From positions 1 to 64,000 of the forward strand of contig WGMI01000024.1 of the NCBI GenBank assembly GCA_016125155.1: DNA of 64,000 nucleotides. Direction: 5' to 3'. A program made the position numbers and the translations under genes. Below, one piece after another: positions 24,541 to 32,062 of the stretch. The notes under the pieces are model-generated. The model did no database searches. It saw only the letters and a program-made list of their open reading frames with translations, and was not told the origin of the DNA. Positions within the stretch are counted from its first letter, which is position 1. Each line of letters starts with the position of its first letter. Origin of the DNA: a bacterium. Its GTDB lineage: Bacteria > Bacteroidota > Bacteroidia > Flavobacteriales > Schleiferiaceae.

Positions 24541-25542
24541 GTGATCGAGGAGACCGAAGAAACCGATCATCTGTCCGAGCTCCCCTTGGGGGAAGAGCCC
24601 GAGGCGCCCAAAGCCGATGAGACGGGAACCGAGTCTCAATCGTCCCACCCTTGCCTCGATTGCGGATTTGTGCTCGAATGGGAGCGCTTTTGCCCGAATT
24701 GCGGGCAGGCAACACCCATCCGACGCCTGACGCTCAGGGAGTTTCTGTACGAAACCCTGGCCAACTTCTTCGCCTTCGACGGGCGCTGGTGGCTTACCGT
24801 ACAAACCCTGGTACTGCGCCCCGGAAAACTCGCGAGGGAATACGTCGACGGGCGCCGAACGCGCTACGCCCCTCCGCTTCGGGTGTTTCTATGGAGCGTG
24901 ATTCTCGCCCTTTTGCTCGACGATTCTCGCTTTGTCGTTAGCCCTGCGAACGAAGGTGCCCAAGGGTTTATGGAGGGGATGCAAGGCGACTCTCTGGACC
25001 CATCACTCGAAACCGATACCCTCGATTTACCCAGCCATGCCATGGCCAATCCTACCCTGGATCCCATGTCCGGGCTCAAGAGATTGGGCAAAGAGGCCAG
25101 CTGGTGGAACCAACGTTCTTATGTGTTTTTTCAAAATCTTCAAAAACAAGGAGGAGACGGATTCTCCCAGTTCATCAAACGGAATCTGGTGCCCATGCTT
25201 TTGCTGTTCGTTCCATTCTTGGCCCTTTGGCTAAAATTGTTGTACTGGCGACACCCCATTTATTTTCTAGAGCATTCCACCTTTGTGTTTTACGCCCATT
25301 CGCTGCTCTTTCTGGCGCTCTGCATCGCTGAAATTGTACACAGGCTCAGTGGATGGGATGGGGCGGAGCTTTTCTTTTTCCTGTACCTCGGTCATTTGTA
25401 CCTTTCGTTTCGAGGATTCTACGGTCAATCCTGGGGCAGGAGCGCTGTTAAAATGGTCCTGAGCTCGGTGGGATTTGTGGTTTTGGTGGTTTTGTTCTTC
25501 ATTGGAGGCCTGATCGCCTCCGCTATTAGCATGAGTTTGTGA
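24541..25542 (+). CDS. DUF3667 family membrane protein
   Basis: A 333-residue protein starting at GTG 24541. After an acidic N-terminal tail comes a zinc-ribbon (CLDCG ... FCPNCGQ, about residues 38-59), then TPIRRLTLREFLYE. These mark the DUF3667 family. Five hydrophobic segments follow (about 110-125, 218-240, 250-268, 277-292, 300-328), so the C-terminal half is membrane-embedded with the zinc finger in the cytoplasm. The function is unknown and the family is mainly from Bacteroidota. Its stop overlaps the GTG of apaG (GTGA), so both are translated from one message. Confidence 0.8.
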   Translation: MIEETEETDHLSELPLGEEPEAPKADETGTESQSSHPCLDCGFVLEWERFCPNCGQATPIRRLTLREFLYETLANFFAFDGRWWLTVQTLVLRPGKLAREYVDGRRTRYAPPLRVFLWSVILALLLDDSRFVVSPANEGAQGFMEGMQGDSLDPSLETDTLDLPSHAMANPTLDPMSGLKRLGKEASWWNQRSYVFFQNLQKQGGDGFSQFIKRNLVPMLLLFVPFLALWLKLLYWRHPIYFLEHSTFVFYAHSLLFLALCIAEIVHRLSGWDGAELFFFLYLGHLYLSFRGFYGQSWGRSAVKMVLSSVGFVVLVVLFFIGGLIASAISMSL

Positions 25543-25949
25543 AATACACCTCTGTTGCCACATCGGGAATACGCCTCAGCGTAGAAACCTTCGACCGGGG
25601 AATCCGGCAGTCGGATTCCGAAGGAATGGCGTGCGATTTTGGCTACCGCATCGAGATGGAAAACCTTCGGGACGAGCCCGTGCGGCTTGTGCGCAGGCAC
25701 TGGACCATATTCGATTCCCTGGCTCCACGGCATAGGGTGAGCGGAGAAGGGGTGGTGGGAGAAAAGCCCATTTTGCGCCCTTTTGAGCGCTACAGCTACA
25801 CCAGTGGATGCCGATTGGTGTCGGGCATTGGGTCGATGGAAGGCCACTATGTCTTTGTGTGCGTCGAAGAAGACGGACGACCTACTGGCGCTCCCTTTTC
25901 GGCGGACATTCCCCGATTTCAGTTGTTTTCGGCTGTATTGTGGAATTGA
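25539..25949 (+). CDS. apaG: ApaG family protein
   Basis: A 136-residue single-domain beta-sandwich protein of the ApaG/DUF525 (FN3-like) family, with the segments ENLRDEPVRLVRRHWTIFD, EGVVGEKPILRPFERYSYTSGC and MEGHYVFVCVEEDG. ApaG is linked to Co2+/Mg2+ tolerance in enterobacteria and the fold occurs in F-box proteins, but the direct function is unsettled. Start GTG 25539 overlaps the previous stop, and its own stop TGA overlaps the next start region. The length is normal. Confidence 0.93.
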   Translation: MKYTSVATSGIRLSVETFDRGIRQSDSEGMACDFGYRIEMENLRDEPVRLVRRHWTIFDSLAPRHRVSGEGVVGEKPILRPFERYSYTSGCRLVSGIGSMEGHYVFVCVEEDGRPTGAPFSADIPRFQLFSAVLWN

Positions 25950-26902
25950 GCCGTTTGGGCACCGATCTGGACCGGGCGGTGCGCGCCATCCAAGAGGGAA
26001 AGTTGGTGGGTATGCCCACCGAGACAGTCTATGGACTGGCCGCCAACGCTTTCGACGAAGCGGCGGTAGAACGGATTTTCCGGGCCAAAGGGCGTCCGGC
26101 ATTTGACCCGCTGATTGTCCATACGCCTTCAATCGAAGGTGCCGAGCCGGCAATAGCCCATTGGCCGGAATCGGCTTTGAAGTTGGCCGAGCGCTTTTGG
26201 CCAGGCCCGCTTACCCTATTGCTCCCCAAAAGCCCGAACCTGCCTGATTTGGTCACCTCGGGTTTGCCCCAGGTGGGTTTGCGCTGTCCCAATCACCCGT
26301 TGGCCTTGGCTCTGCTGGAGGCCTCGGGGTGTTTGCTCGCAGCACCCAGCGCCAATCGCTTTGGACGCACCAGCCCCACGCGACCGGAAGAAGTGCTCGA
26401 CGAATTGGGAAACGAGGTGGACTATGTACTCGATGGAGGGCCTTGTGCGGTGGGAATCGAATCGACGGTGCTCGAAATCGACCCGGACGGCTCGGCTCGG
26501 GTATTGAGGCTGGGTGGGTTGCCGGTCGAAGCCCTCGAAGAAGCTTTGGGAAGTGCAGTACCCAGCCAGCTGTCGAGCTCTCGACCCTCGGCCCCAGGGA
26601 TGCTCTACGCGCATTATTCTCCGGGCATTCCCGTGCGTTTGATGCGACCCGAAGACGATCCGGATTTTGAAGAACCCAGCGGATTTATTGCCTACCAAAA
26701 CCCCAGCGCCCGTGTGCGTGCCACCCATACGCGCATTTTGAGTCCAGATGGCTCGCTCGAACGGGCCGCCTCAGGGTTGTTTCGCGCGTTGCGGGAACTC
26801 GGACAGCATCCACTCCGCGTCATTTATGCCGATACTTTGCCCGATTGGGGGTTGGGGCCAGCCATCAACGACCGGCTTCGGAGGGCAGCGGCGGCTCGCT
26901 AG
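25940..26902 (+). CDS. L-threonylcarbamoyladenylate synthase, Sua5/TsaC long form
   Basis: About 320 residues. The enzyme makes threonylcarbamoyl-AMP from threonine, bicarbonate and ATP for the t6A37 modification of tRNAs that read ANN codons. The YrdC domain is clear: VGMPTETVYGLAANAF, FRAKGRPAFDPLIVH, FWPGPLTLLL, LAAPSANRFGRTSPT and GIESTVLE. A C-terminal Sua5-specific domain follows (SAPGMLYAHYSPGIPVRL), so this is the long type. The start is uncertain: GTG at 25940 or TTG at 25946, the latter overlapping the apaG stop as TTGA. The track start 25808 lies inside apaG. It is the last gene of the group. Confidence 0.95.
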   Translation: MELSRLGTDLDRAVRAIQEGKLVGMPTETVYGLAANAFDEAAVERIFRAKGRPAFDPLIVHTPSIEGAEPAIAHWPESALKLAERFWPGPLTLLLPKSPNLPDLVTSGLPQVGLRCPNHPLALALLEASGCLLAAPSANRFGRTSPTRPEEVLDELGNEVDYVLDGGPCAVGIESTVLEIDPDGSARVLRLGGLPVEALEEALGSAVPSQLSSSRPSAPGMLYAHYSPGIPVRLMRPEDDPDFEEPSGFIAYQNPSARVRATHTRILSPDGSLERAASGLFRALRELGQHPLRVIYADTLPDWGLGPAINDRLRRAAAAR

Positions 26903-26920
26903 CCAAGACGGGAGTCTAGG

Positions 26921-29086
26921 CTAGTTGCCGACTTCGCTCAGGAATTTGAGCCGGACCAATCGCAGAATTTCTTCGTCGTAATCACCGTCCAAGGCTTCGT
27001 ATGCCTCGCGCAAATCATCGGACTCGGCCGCCATAAACCACTCAAAAATGGCTTCGATGTCTTCTTCGTCGATCAGTTCGTTGAGGTGGTAGTCGATGTT
27101 GATCCGGGTTCCGCTGTGCACAATGTGCTCCATTTCGGAGATCAACTCGTCACGGCTCATTCCTTTGGAACGTGCAATGTCGTCCATGGGCAGTTTCCGG
27201 TCGGTGCCCTGGATAATAAAGACCTTGTTGCCCGAACGGTTCACCACACTCTTGACCACCGATTCGTGGTCTTTTTCGATGCCATTGTCGGCTACATACT
27301 GAGCGATAACCCGGACAAAATCGTCTCCGAATTTGCGGGCTTTTCCTTCTCCTACTCCTTGAATTTGTTTGAGCTCGTCAAGGGTGGTGGGATAGTGAAA
27401 ACACATCTCGCTCAACGACGCCTCGGAAAACACCGCAAAGGGGGGTACCCCTTTCTTTTTGGCCACGCTGCGGTTGAGTTCTTTGAGAATCCGGAACAAT
27501 CCCTCGTCCATAACCGCCGCACCCGCCGCCCGATCTTCGTCGATTTCCATTTGTTGGTAGTCCCGGTCTTCGCGCATCGAAAACGGGGTGGGGTTGGCCA
27601 AATACTGGAGTGCTTTTTCGTTGAGTCTCAGCAATCCATAGCTCTCGATGTCCTTGACAAGGAAACCGCGAACCACGGCCTGGCGCACCACACTCAGCCA
27701 GTGCAACTCTGAGTTGGATTGTCCCTTTCCATAATGGAGCGCCTCAGACACCTTATGCGCTTTGAGGAAGGCATTCGTCTCCCCCCGAAGCGCATCCGCC
27801 AGGTGTTGCGCCTTGAGCCGCTGACCGGTTTGCTGAACCAATTCGAGCACCATGGTCAAATCGCTTTGAGCGTCGTAGTGCTGGATCGGATTGCGGCAGT
27901 TGTCGCACATTTCTCCGCACCCCGCCTCGTCGAATACCTCGCCGAAATAGTGCAGTAAAAACACCCTGCGGCAACAGCTGGTCTCGACATAACCCACGGT
28001 ATCCTGGAGCAACTGCCGTCCGATTTCCTGTTCGGAAACCGGTTTGTTGTTCATGAATTTTTCGAGCTTCTCGATGTCTTTGTGGCTGTAGAAGGCCAAA
28101 CAATGTCCTTCTCCCCCGTCGCGCCCAGCGCGGCCTGTTTCTTGGTAATAGCTTTCGAGGCTCTTCGGAATGTCGTAGTGCACGACAAAGCGCACATCGG
28201 GTTTGTCGATGCCCATGCCAAAGGCGATGGTGGCCACGATGACGTCCACTTCTTCCCGTAAAAAGGCATCTTGATGGCGCACCCGGCTGTGGGCATCGAG
28301 ACCCGCGTGATAGGGGAGCGCTTTGATGCCATTGGTCCGCAGCGTTTCGGCCACTTCTTCGACCTTTTTGCGGCTCAAGCAATACACAATTCCACTCTTG
28401 CCCTCGAACCGTTTGACAAAGCGCACCAATTCTTTTTCGACCTGGTGCTTGGGGCGCACCTCGTAGAAAAGATTAGGCCGGTTGAAGGAGGATTTAAACA
28501 CCCGCGCTACTTCCATGCCCAGGTTCTTCTGAATGTCGCTTTGTACCTTGGGCGTAGCCGTGGCCGTCAGGGCTATGACCGGTTTGCGGTCGATGCGGTT
28601 CATTATCGAGCGCAGGTTGCGGTACTCAGGGCGGAAGTCGTGGCCCCATTCCGAGATGCAGTGCGCCTCGTCTATCGCATAAAACGAAATCGGGATGCTG
28701 CGGAGCAGTTCGATGTTCTCGTCCTTGGTAAGCGATTCGGGTGCCACGTAGAGCAGCCGGGTAACGCCTTCGTGCAGATCGCTGTGTACCTGCAGCACCT
28801 CTTTGCGGCTCAAGGAAGAATTCAACACATGCGCAATGCCGTTTTCGGTCGAAAAGCCGCGGAGCGAGTCCACTTGGTTCTTCATCAGCGCAATTAAGGG
28901 CGAAACGACTACGGCCGTCCCTTCCAGCACCAGGGCTGGCAACTGATAACACAGCGACTTGCCCGCCCCTGTGGGCATGATGACAAACGTGTCGTGCCCT
29001 TCGAGCAAACTATTGACCACGGCTTCCTGATTGCCCTTAAACGCATCGAAGCCAAAGAACTTTTTGAGTTGATCGGCCGCACTCAT
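26921..29086 (-). CDS. recQ: ATP-dependent DNA helicase RecQ
   Basis: From the ATG at 29086 the protein is 721 residues, somewhat long for RecQ (about 610 in E. coli). Helicase motifs are Walker A MPTGAGKSLCYQ, the DEAH box AIDEAHCISEWGHDFRPEY, TATATPKV and the SF2 motifs near GYYQETGRAGRDG. The RQC zinc ligands are visible in CCRRVFLLHYFGE ... CGEMCDNC, and an HRDC-like domain follows. The C-terminal ~120 residues are an extra tail, rich in acidic residues. RecQ unwinds DNA 3' to 5' in recombination and fork repair. It is monocistronic and divergent from tatC. Confidence 0.97.
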   Translation of the reverse strand: MSAADQLKKFFGFDAFKGNQEAVVNSLLEGHDTFVIMPTGAGKSLCYQLPALVLEGTAVVVSPLIALMKNQVDSLRGFSTENGIAHVLNSSLSRKEVLQVHSDLHEGVTRLLYVAPESLTKDENIELLRSIPISFYAIDEAHCISEWGHDFRPEYRNLRSIMNRIDRKPVIALTATATPKVQSDIQKNLGMEVARVFKSSFNRPNLFYEVRPKHQVEKELVRFVKRFEGKSGIVYCLSRKKVEEVAETLRTNGIKALPYHAGLDAHSRVRHQDAFLREEVDVIVATIAFGMGIDKPDVRFVVHYDIPKSLESYYQETGRAGRDGGEGHCLAFYSHKDIEKLEKFMNNKPVSEQEIGRQLLQDTVGYVETSCCRRVFLLHYFGEVFDEAGCGEMCDNCRNPIQHYDAQSDLTMVLELVQQTGQRLKAQHLADALRGETNAFLKAHKVSEALHYGKGQSNSELHWLSVVRQAVVRGFLVKDIESYGLLRLNEKALQYLANPTPFSMREDRDYQQMEIDEDRAAGAAVMDEGLFRILKELNRSVAKKKGVPPFAVFSEASLSEMCFHYPTTLDELKQIQGVGEGKARKFGDDFVRVIAQYVADNGIEKDHESVVKSVVNRSGNKVFIIQGTDRKLPMDDIARSKGMSRDELISEMEHIVHSGTRINIDYHLNELIDEEDIEAIFEWFMAAESDDLREAYEALDGDYDEEILRLVRLKFLSEVGN

Positions 29087-29276
29087 GGTGTGCTTAATTC
29101 CCTGTGCGGCAATACCCCGTTGGAGTTGTTCCAATCCATTTCAACCTTTGCGATTCAACGAGGGAAGATAACCCAAAGCAGGCTTTTCTTCCTAAGGTCT
29201 ACCCAACAGAAGTGGATCGGGCGAAACCGACGAACTTTGCGGTCCGGACAGCCCTTTTTGGCTCTCCGGGGTCTGC

Positions 29277-30101
29277 ATGTCTTCTGAAAAGCCCTCCCCC
29301 CCAGACACCATGAGCTTTTTGGGCCACCTCGAAGCCTTGAGGGGGCATTTGTTTCGTTCGTCCATGGCGCTCTTGGTGGGGGCTATTGCAGCCTTTGCCT
29401 ATCCCCATTGGGTCTTTGACCGGGTGTTGCTCTTTCCACTCAATCCCGATTTTCCGACCTATCAAGCGATCTGCGCTCTGATGCAGTCGTTCGGAATGGG
29501 ATCTACTTTTTGCCTCGAGGCCATGCCGTTTGAATTGCTCAACACCCAGTTGTCGGGTCAATTCAATATGCATTTGTGGGTCTCGTTTTGTGCGGGATTG
29601 GTCCTGAGTTTTCCCTACATCGCCTGGGAAATCTGGCGGTTTGTCGGGCCGGGATTGCACGCATCTGAAAAAAAGGCCGCTCGGGGCATGGTCGGTTTTG
29701 TCAGCCTGCTTTTTGGTTTGGGCATCGGTTTTGGATACTTTTTGTTGGTTCCATTTTCGGTTCAATTTTTCGGGGGGTATAAGGTCAGCGCGGCCGTGGT
29801 CAATTACATCGATTTGACCTCGTTTGTCGGCTCTTTGACCGCCATGACCCTCGCCTGCGGGCTGTTGTTCCAGTTGCCCGTGGCCATCTACTTTTTGAGC
29901 CGAGCGGGGATGGTGGGGCCCGAATGGCTCAAGCGCTACCGCAAGCACGCCCTCGTGCTGATCCTGGTGGCCGCCGCGGTCATTACGCCCCCGGATTTGT
30001 TTAGCCAGATCGTCCTGTCCATACCCCTATTTTTGCTCTACGAGCTGAGTATTTTCATCAGCGCTTCCCAAACCTCCAAGTCCGAAGTTTCCGCCCGATG
30101 A
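29277..30101 (+). CDS. tatC: Sec-independent protein translocase TatC
   Basis: A 274-residue integral membrane protein with six helices. The N-terminal [17 protein letters not shown] and the [24 protein letters not shown] segment are hallmark TatC sequences, the latter carrying the conserved P-Y/F-E positions, as is [10 protein letters not shown]. TatC binds the twin-arginine signal of folded substrates and forms the core receptor. No tatA or tatB gene is in the window; in Bacteroidota these are often elsewhere. The start ATG lies 190 bp from the divergent recQ start. It overlaps lptB by four bases (ATGA). Confidence 0.96.
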   Translation: MSSEKPSPPDTMSFLGHLEALRGHLFRSSMALLVGAIAAFAYPHWVFDRVLLFPLNPDFPTYQAICALMQSFGMGSTFCLEAMPFELLNTQLSGQFNMHLWVSFCAGLVLSFPYIAWEIWRFVGPGLHASEKKAARGMVGFVSLLFGLGIGFGYFLLVPFSVQFFGGYKVSAAVVNYIDLTSFVGSLTAMTLACGLLFQLPVAIYFLSRAGMVGPEWLKRYRKHALVLILVAAAVITPPDLFSQIVLSIPLFLLYELSIFISASQTSKSEVSAR

Positions 30102-30856
30102 GAATGCTCAAAGCCGTCGAACTGGTCAAGCGCTACCGCAAGCGCAGCGTCGTGAACGGGGTTTCGTTTGAAGTGCGCCAAGGCGAAATCGTGGGTTTGC
30201 TCGGACCCAATGGAGCGGGCAAGACCACTTCGTTTTACATGACCGTAGGGCTGGTGCGCCCCGACGAAGGACGCATCGAACTGGACGGAGAAGACATCAC
30301 GAAAGATCCAATGTATCGACGCGCGCAGCGAGGCATTGGCTATTTGGCTCAAGAGGCCTCGGTGTTTCGCAAATTGAGCGTGGAGGACAATATTCGCGGG
30401 GTGCTCGAAATGACCCGAATGAGCAAGAATGAGCAGAGAGACAAGCTCGAATCCCTGCTCGAAGAATTCAGCCTCAACCACATTCGCACCAACCGGGGCG
30501 ATTTGCTCAGTGGGGGCGAGCGCCGGCGAACCGAGATTGCGCGGGCTTTAGCCGTAGATCCCAGTTTTATTTTACTCGACGAGCCCTTTGCCGGTGTCGA
30601 TCCCATCGCGGTGGAAGACATTCAGAGCATTGTGGCCAAACTCAAAGACCGCAACATCGGGATTCTCATCACCGACCACAATGTGCAGGAAACGCTCGCC
30701 ATTACCGACCGCACCTACTTGATGTTCGAGGGCCGCATTCTCAAGTCCGGCTCGGCAGAAGAGCTTGCCTCGGACGAAACCGTCCGCAAGGTGTATCTCG
30801 GCAAGAATTTCGAGCTCCGCAAAAAAGCGGTACATACAGACCATCCCCCTTCCTAG
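30098..30856 (+). CDS. lptB: LPS export ABC transporter ATPase LptB
   Basis: A 252-residue ABC ATPase. Walker [15 protein letters not shown]-loop YLAQEASVF, signature [15 protein letters not shown], Walker [13 protein letters not shown] and switch His in [10 protein letters not shown] are present; LLSGGERRR with the PFAGVDP box is typical of LptB. Two LptB copies power LptFG, which lift LPS out of the inner membrane into the Lpt bridge. The lptFG partners are not in the window. Start ATG 30098 overlaps the tatC stop. The C-terminal tail ([19 protein letters not shown]) is longer than in E. coli. Confidence 0.95.
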   Translation: MRMLKAVELVKRYRKRSVVNGVSFEVRQGEIVGLLGPNGAGKTTSFYMTVGLVRPDEGRIELDGEDITKDPMYRRAQRGIGYLAQEASVFRKLSVEDNIRGVLEMTRMSKNEQRDKLESLLEEFSLNHIRTNRGDLLSGGERRRTEIARALAVDPSFILLDEPFAGVDPIAVEDIQSIVAKLKDRNIGILITDHNVQETLAITDRTYLMFEGRILKSGSAEELASDETVRKVYLGKNFELRKKAVHTDHPPS

Positions 30857-30870
30857 GCCCCCCAAAAAAA

Positions 30871-30898
30871 AGACCCCGCATCCGATAAGAGGGGGTCT
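30871..30898 (-). terminator. Rho-independent terminator after the sigma-factor operon
   Basis: On the minus strand a 7-bp stem AGACCCC / GGGGTCT (complementary arms at 30871-30877 and 30892-30898) is followed by a run of T (30870-30864 on the minus strand). It closes the sigma-factor and small-protein transcript. Confidence 0.8.
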
Positions 30899-30922
30899 GA
30901 GGAGGCCGTGCCCAGAGGCACT

Positions 30923-31084
30923 TTAGTTTTGATCGAGCAACCACCGCTTGCCCCCCGCCTTGTAGGGCTGGAGCGAGGCCGAATAGGCCAAGATGGATTG
31001 TATGCTCGATGACTTCGGCAAGTGCTCTGCTGGAGCGGTGGGATGAACGACCACAGGGTCTTGGGTAACGTGCTTCAAAGGCAT
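30923..31084 (-). CDS. 53-residue protein encoded downstream of an ECF sigma gene
   Basis: The frame from ATG 31084 to TAA 30923 encodes 53 residues and is too short for the ORF track. It has a loose N terminus and then PKSSSIQSILAYSASLQPYKAGGKR, ending WLLDQN. The ILxYSxSL core recalls small proteins I know from many Bacteroidota, often found right after a sigma gene. It starts 81 bp after the sigma stop, is on the same strand, and is followed by a strong terminator. This supports a two-gene operon. It could be an anti-sigma or accessory regulator, but no function is established. Confidence 0.6.
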   Translation of the reverse strand: MPLKHVTQDPVVVHPTAPAEHLPKSSSIQSILAYSASLQPYKAGGKRWLLDQN

Positions 31085-31164
31085 GGTTTTGGGTGAATAA
31101 AAGAACTACTCCCCTTGAACGCCCTGCCTGGGGGGGTTATTGTATCACCCCCTCGACGCCCGCT

Positions 31165-31857
31165 TTACACGTCGAGGATGATGCCGTGCTTCTCGATGAG
31201 CTTGCGCAAATTGATGAGGGCATAGCGCATCCGGCCCAGCGCAGTATTGATGCTCACCCCCGTTTGTTCGGCGATTTCTTTGAAGCTCAGGTCCTCGTAG
31301 ATCCGCATGCGCAGCACCGATTGTTGCTCTTCGGGCAAATGATTGATGAGCCGACCAGCGTCGGCCAGAATCCGCTCCCGGATCAGGTCGTCTTCTCGGT
31401 TGAGTTCGGAAGCCGCCATAGTACCAAACACGTCGAAATCGTCTTTGGAACGGGACAGGGGGTGGCGTTTTTCGCGACGGAAGTGGTCGATGGCCAGGTT
31501 GTGTGCTATCCGAAGTACCCAGGGTAAAAACTTGCCCTCTTCGCTGTAGCGATCGGTCTTGATGGTGCGCACTACCTTTATAAACACCTCTTGAAACAGG
31601 TCGTTGGCGAGCTCTTCGTCCCGGAGTTTTTGCATCAAAAACCCAAAGACGCGCTGTTGGTGGCGCACGATGAGCACCTCGAGCGCCGCTTCGCAGCCAG
31701 CTCCGTACACTTCGACGAGTTGCTGATCGGACCAAGTACGCAGCGCAACGACACCGGGAAACGGAGTGCCGGCGGCAGCCTGGTTGGCGTAGACACTTTC
31801 GGGGGGGGTGCTCGGCACGCCTTTCGGCTCTAGGCCGACTACGGGGGACTTTTTCAT
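31165..31857 (-). CDS. ECF-type RNA polymerase sigma factor
   Basis: From the ATG at 31857 the protein is 230 residues; the first 84 residues of the track frame are upstream and not sigma-like. Sigma region 2 is VLIVRHQQRVFGFLMQKLRDEELANDLFQEVFIKVVRTI ... WVLRIAHNLAIDHFRR. Region 4 is LPEEQQSVLRMRIYEDLSFKEIAEQTGVSINTALGRMRYALINLRKLIE. This resembles the conserved Bacteroidota ECF sigma near uvrA. About 65 residues precede region 2 (rich in P, V and A), not needed for the fold. It is followed by the 53-residue gene. No anti-sigma gene is adjacent, so control may be by transcription level. Confidence 0.9.
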   Translation of the reverse strand: MKKSPVVGLEPKGVPSTPPESVYANQAAAGTPFPGVVALRTWSDQQLVEVYGAGCEAALEVLIVRHQQRVFGFLMQKLRDEELANDLFQEVFIKVVRTIKTDRYSEEGKFLPWVLRIAHNLAIDHFRREKRHPLSRSKDDFDVFGTMAASELNREDDLIRERILADAGRLINHLPEEQQSVLRMRIYEDLSFKEIAEQTGVSINTALGRMRYALINLRKLIEKHGIILDV

Positions 31858-32062
31858 GGCTTGAATCGTTTCGGAGGCGCGTCTTGAGCGCGTGCTCAAG
31901 GGCGGCCACCGGGGGGTTAGAACAACGAAATCAGCGTAGAAGTCCCTTCGATGCAGTGCGTGAATTAAATGATCTGAATCCGAGCGATTCACGGTAAAGA
32001 TACACTTTTCCTCAAAACCCCGCTCAGGGTTCTGGGTTACCTTCGCAATCCAACGCCGACGA

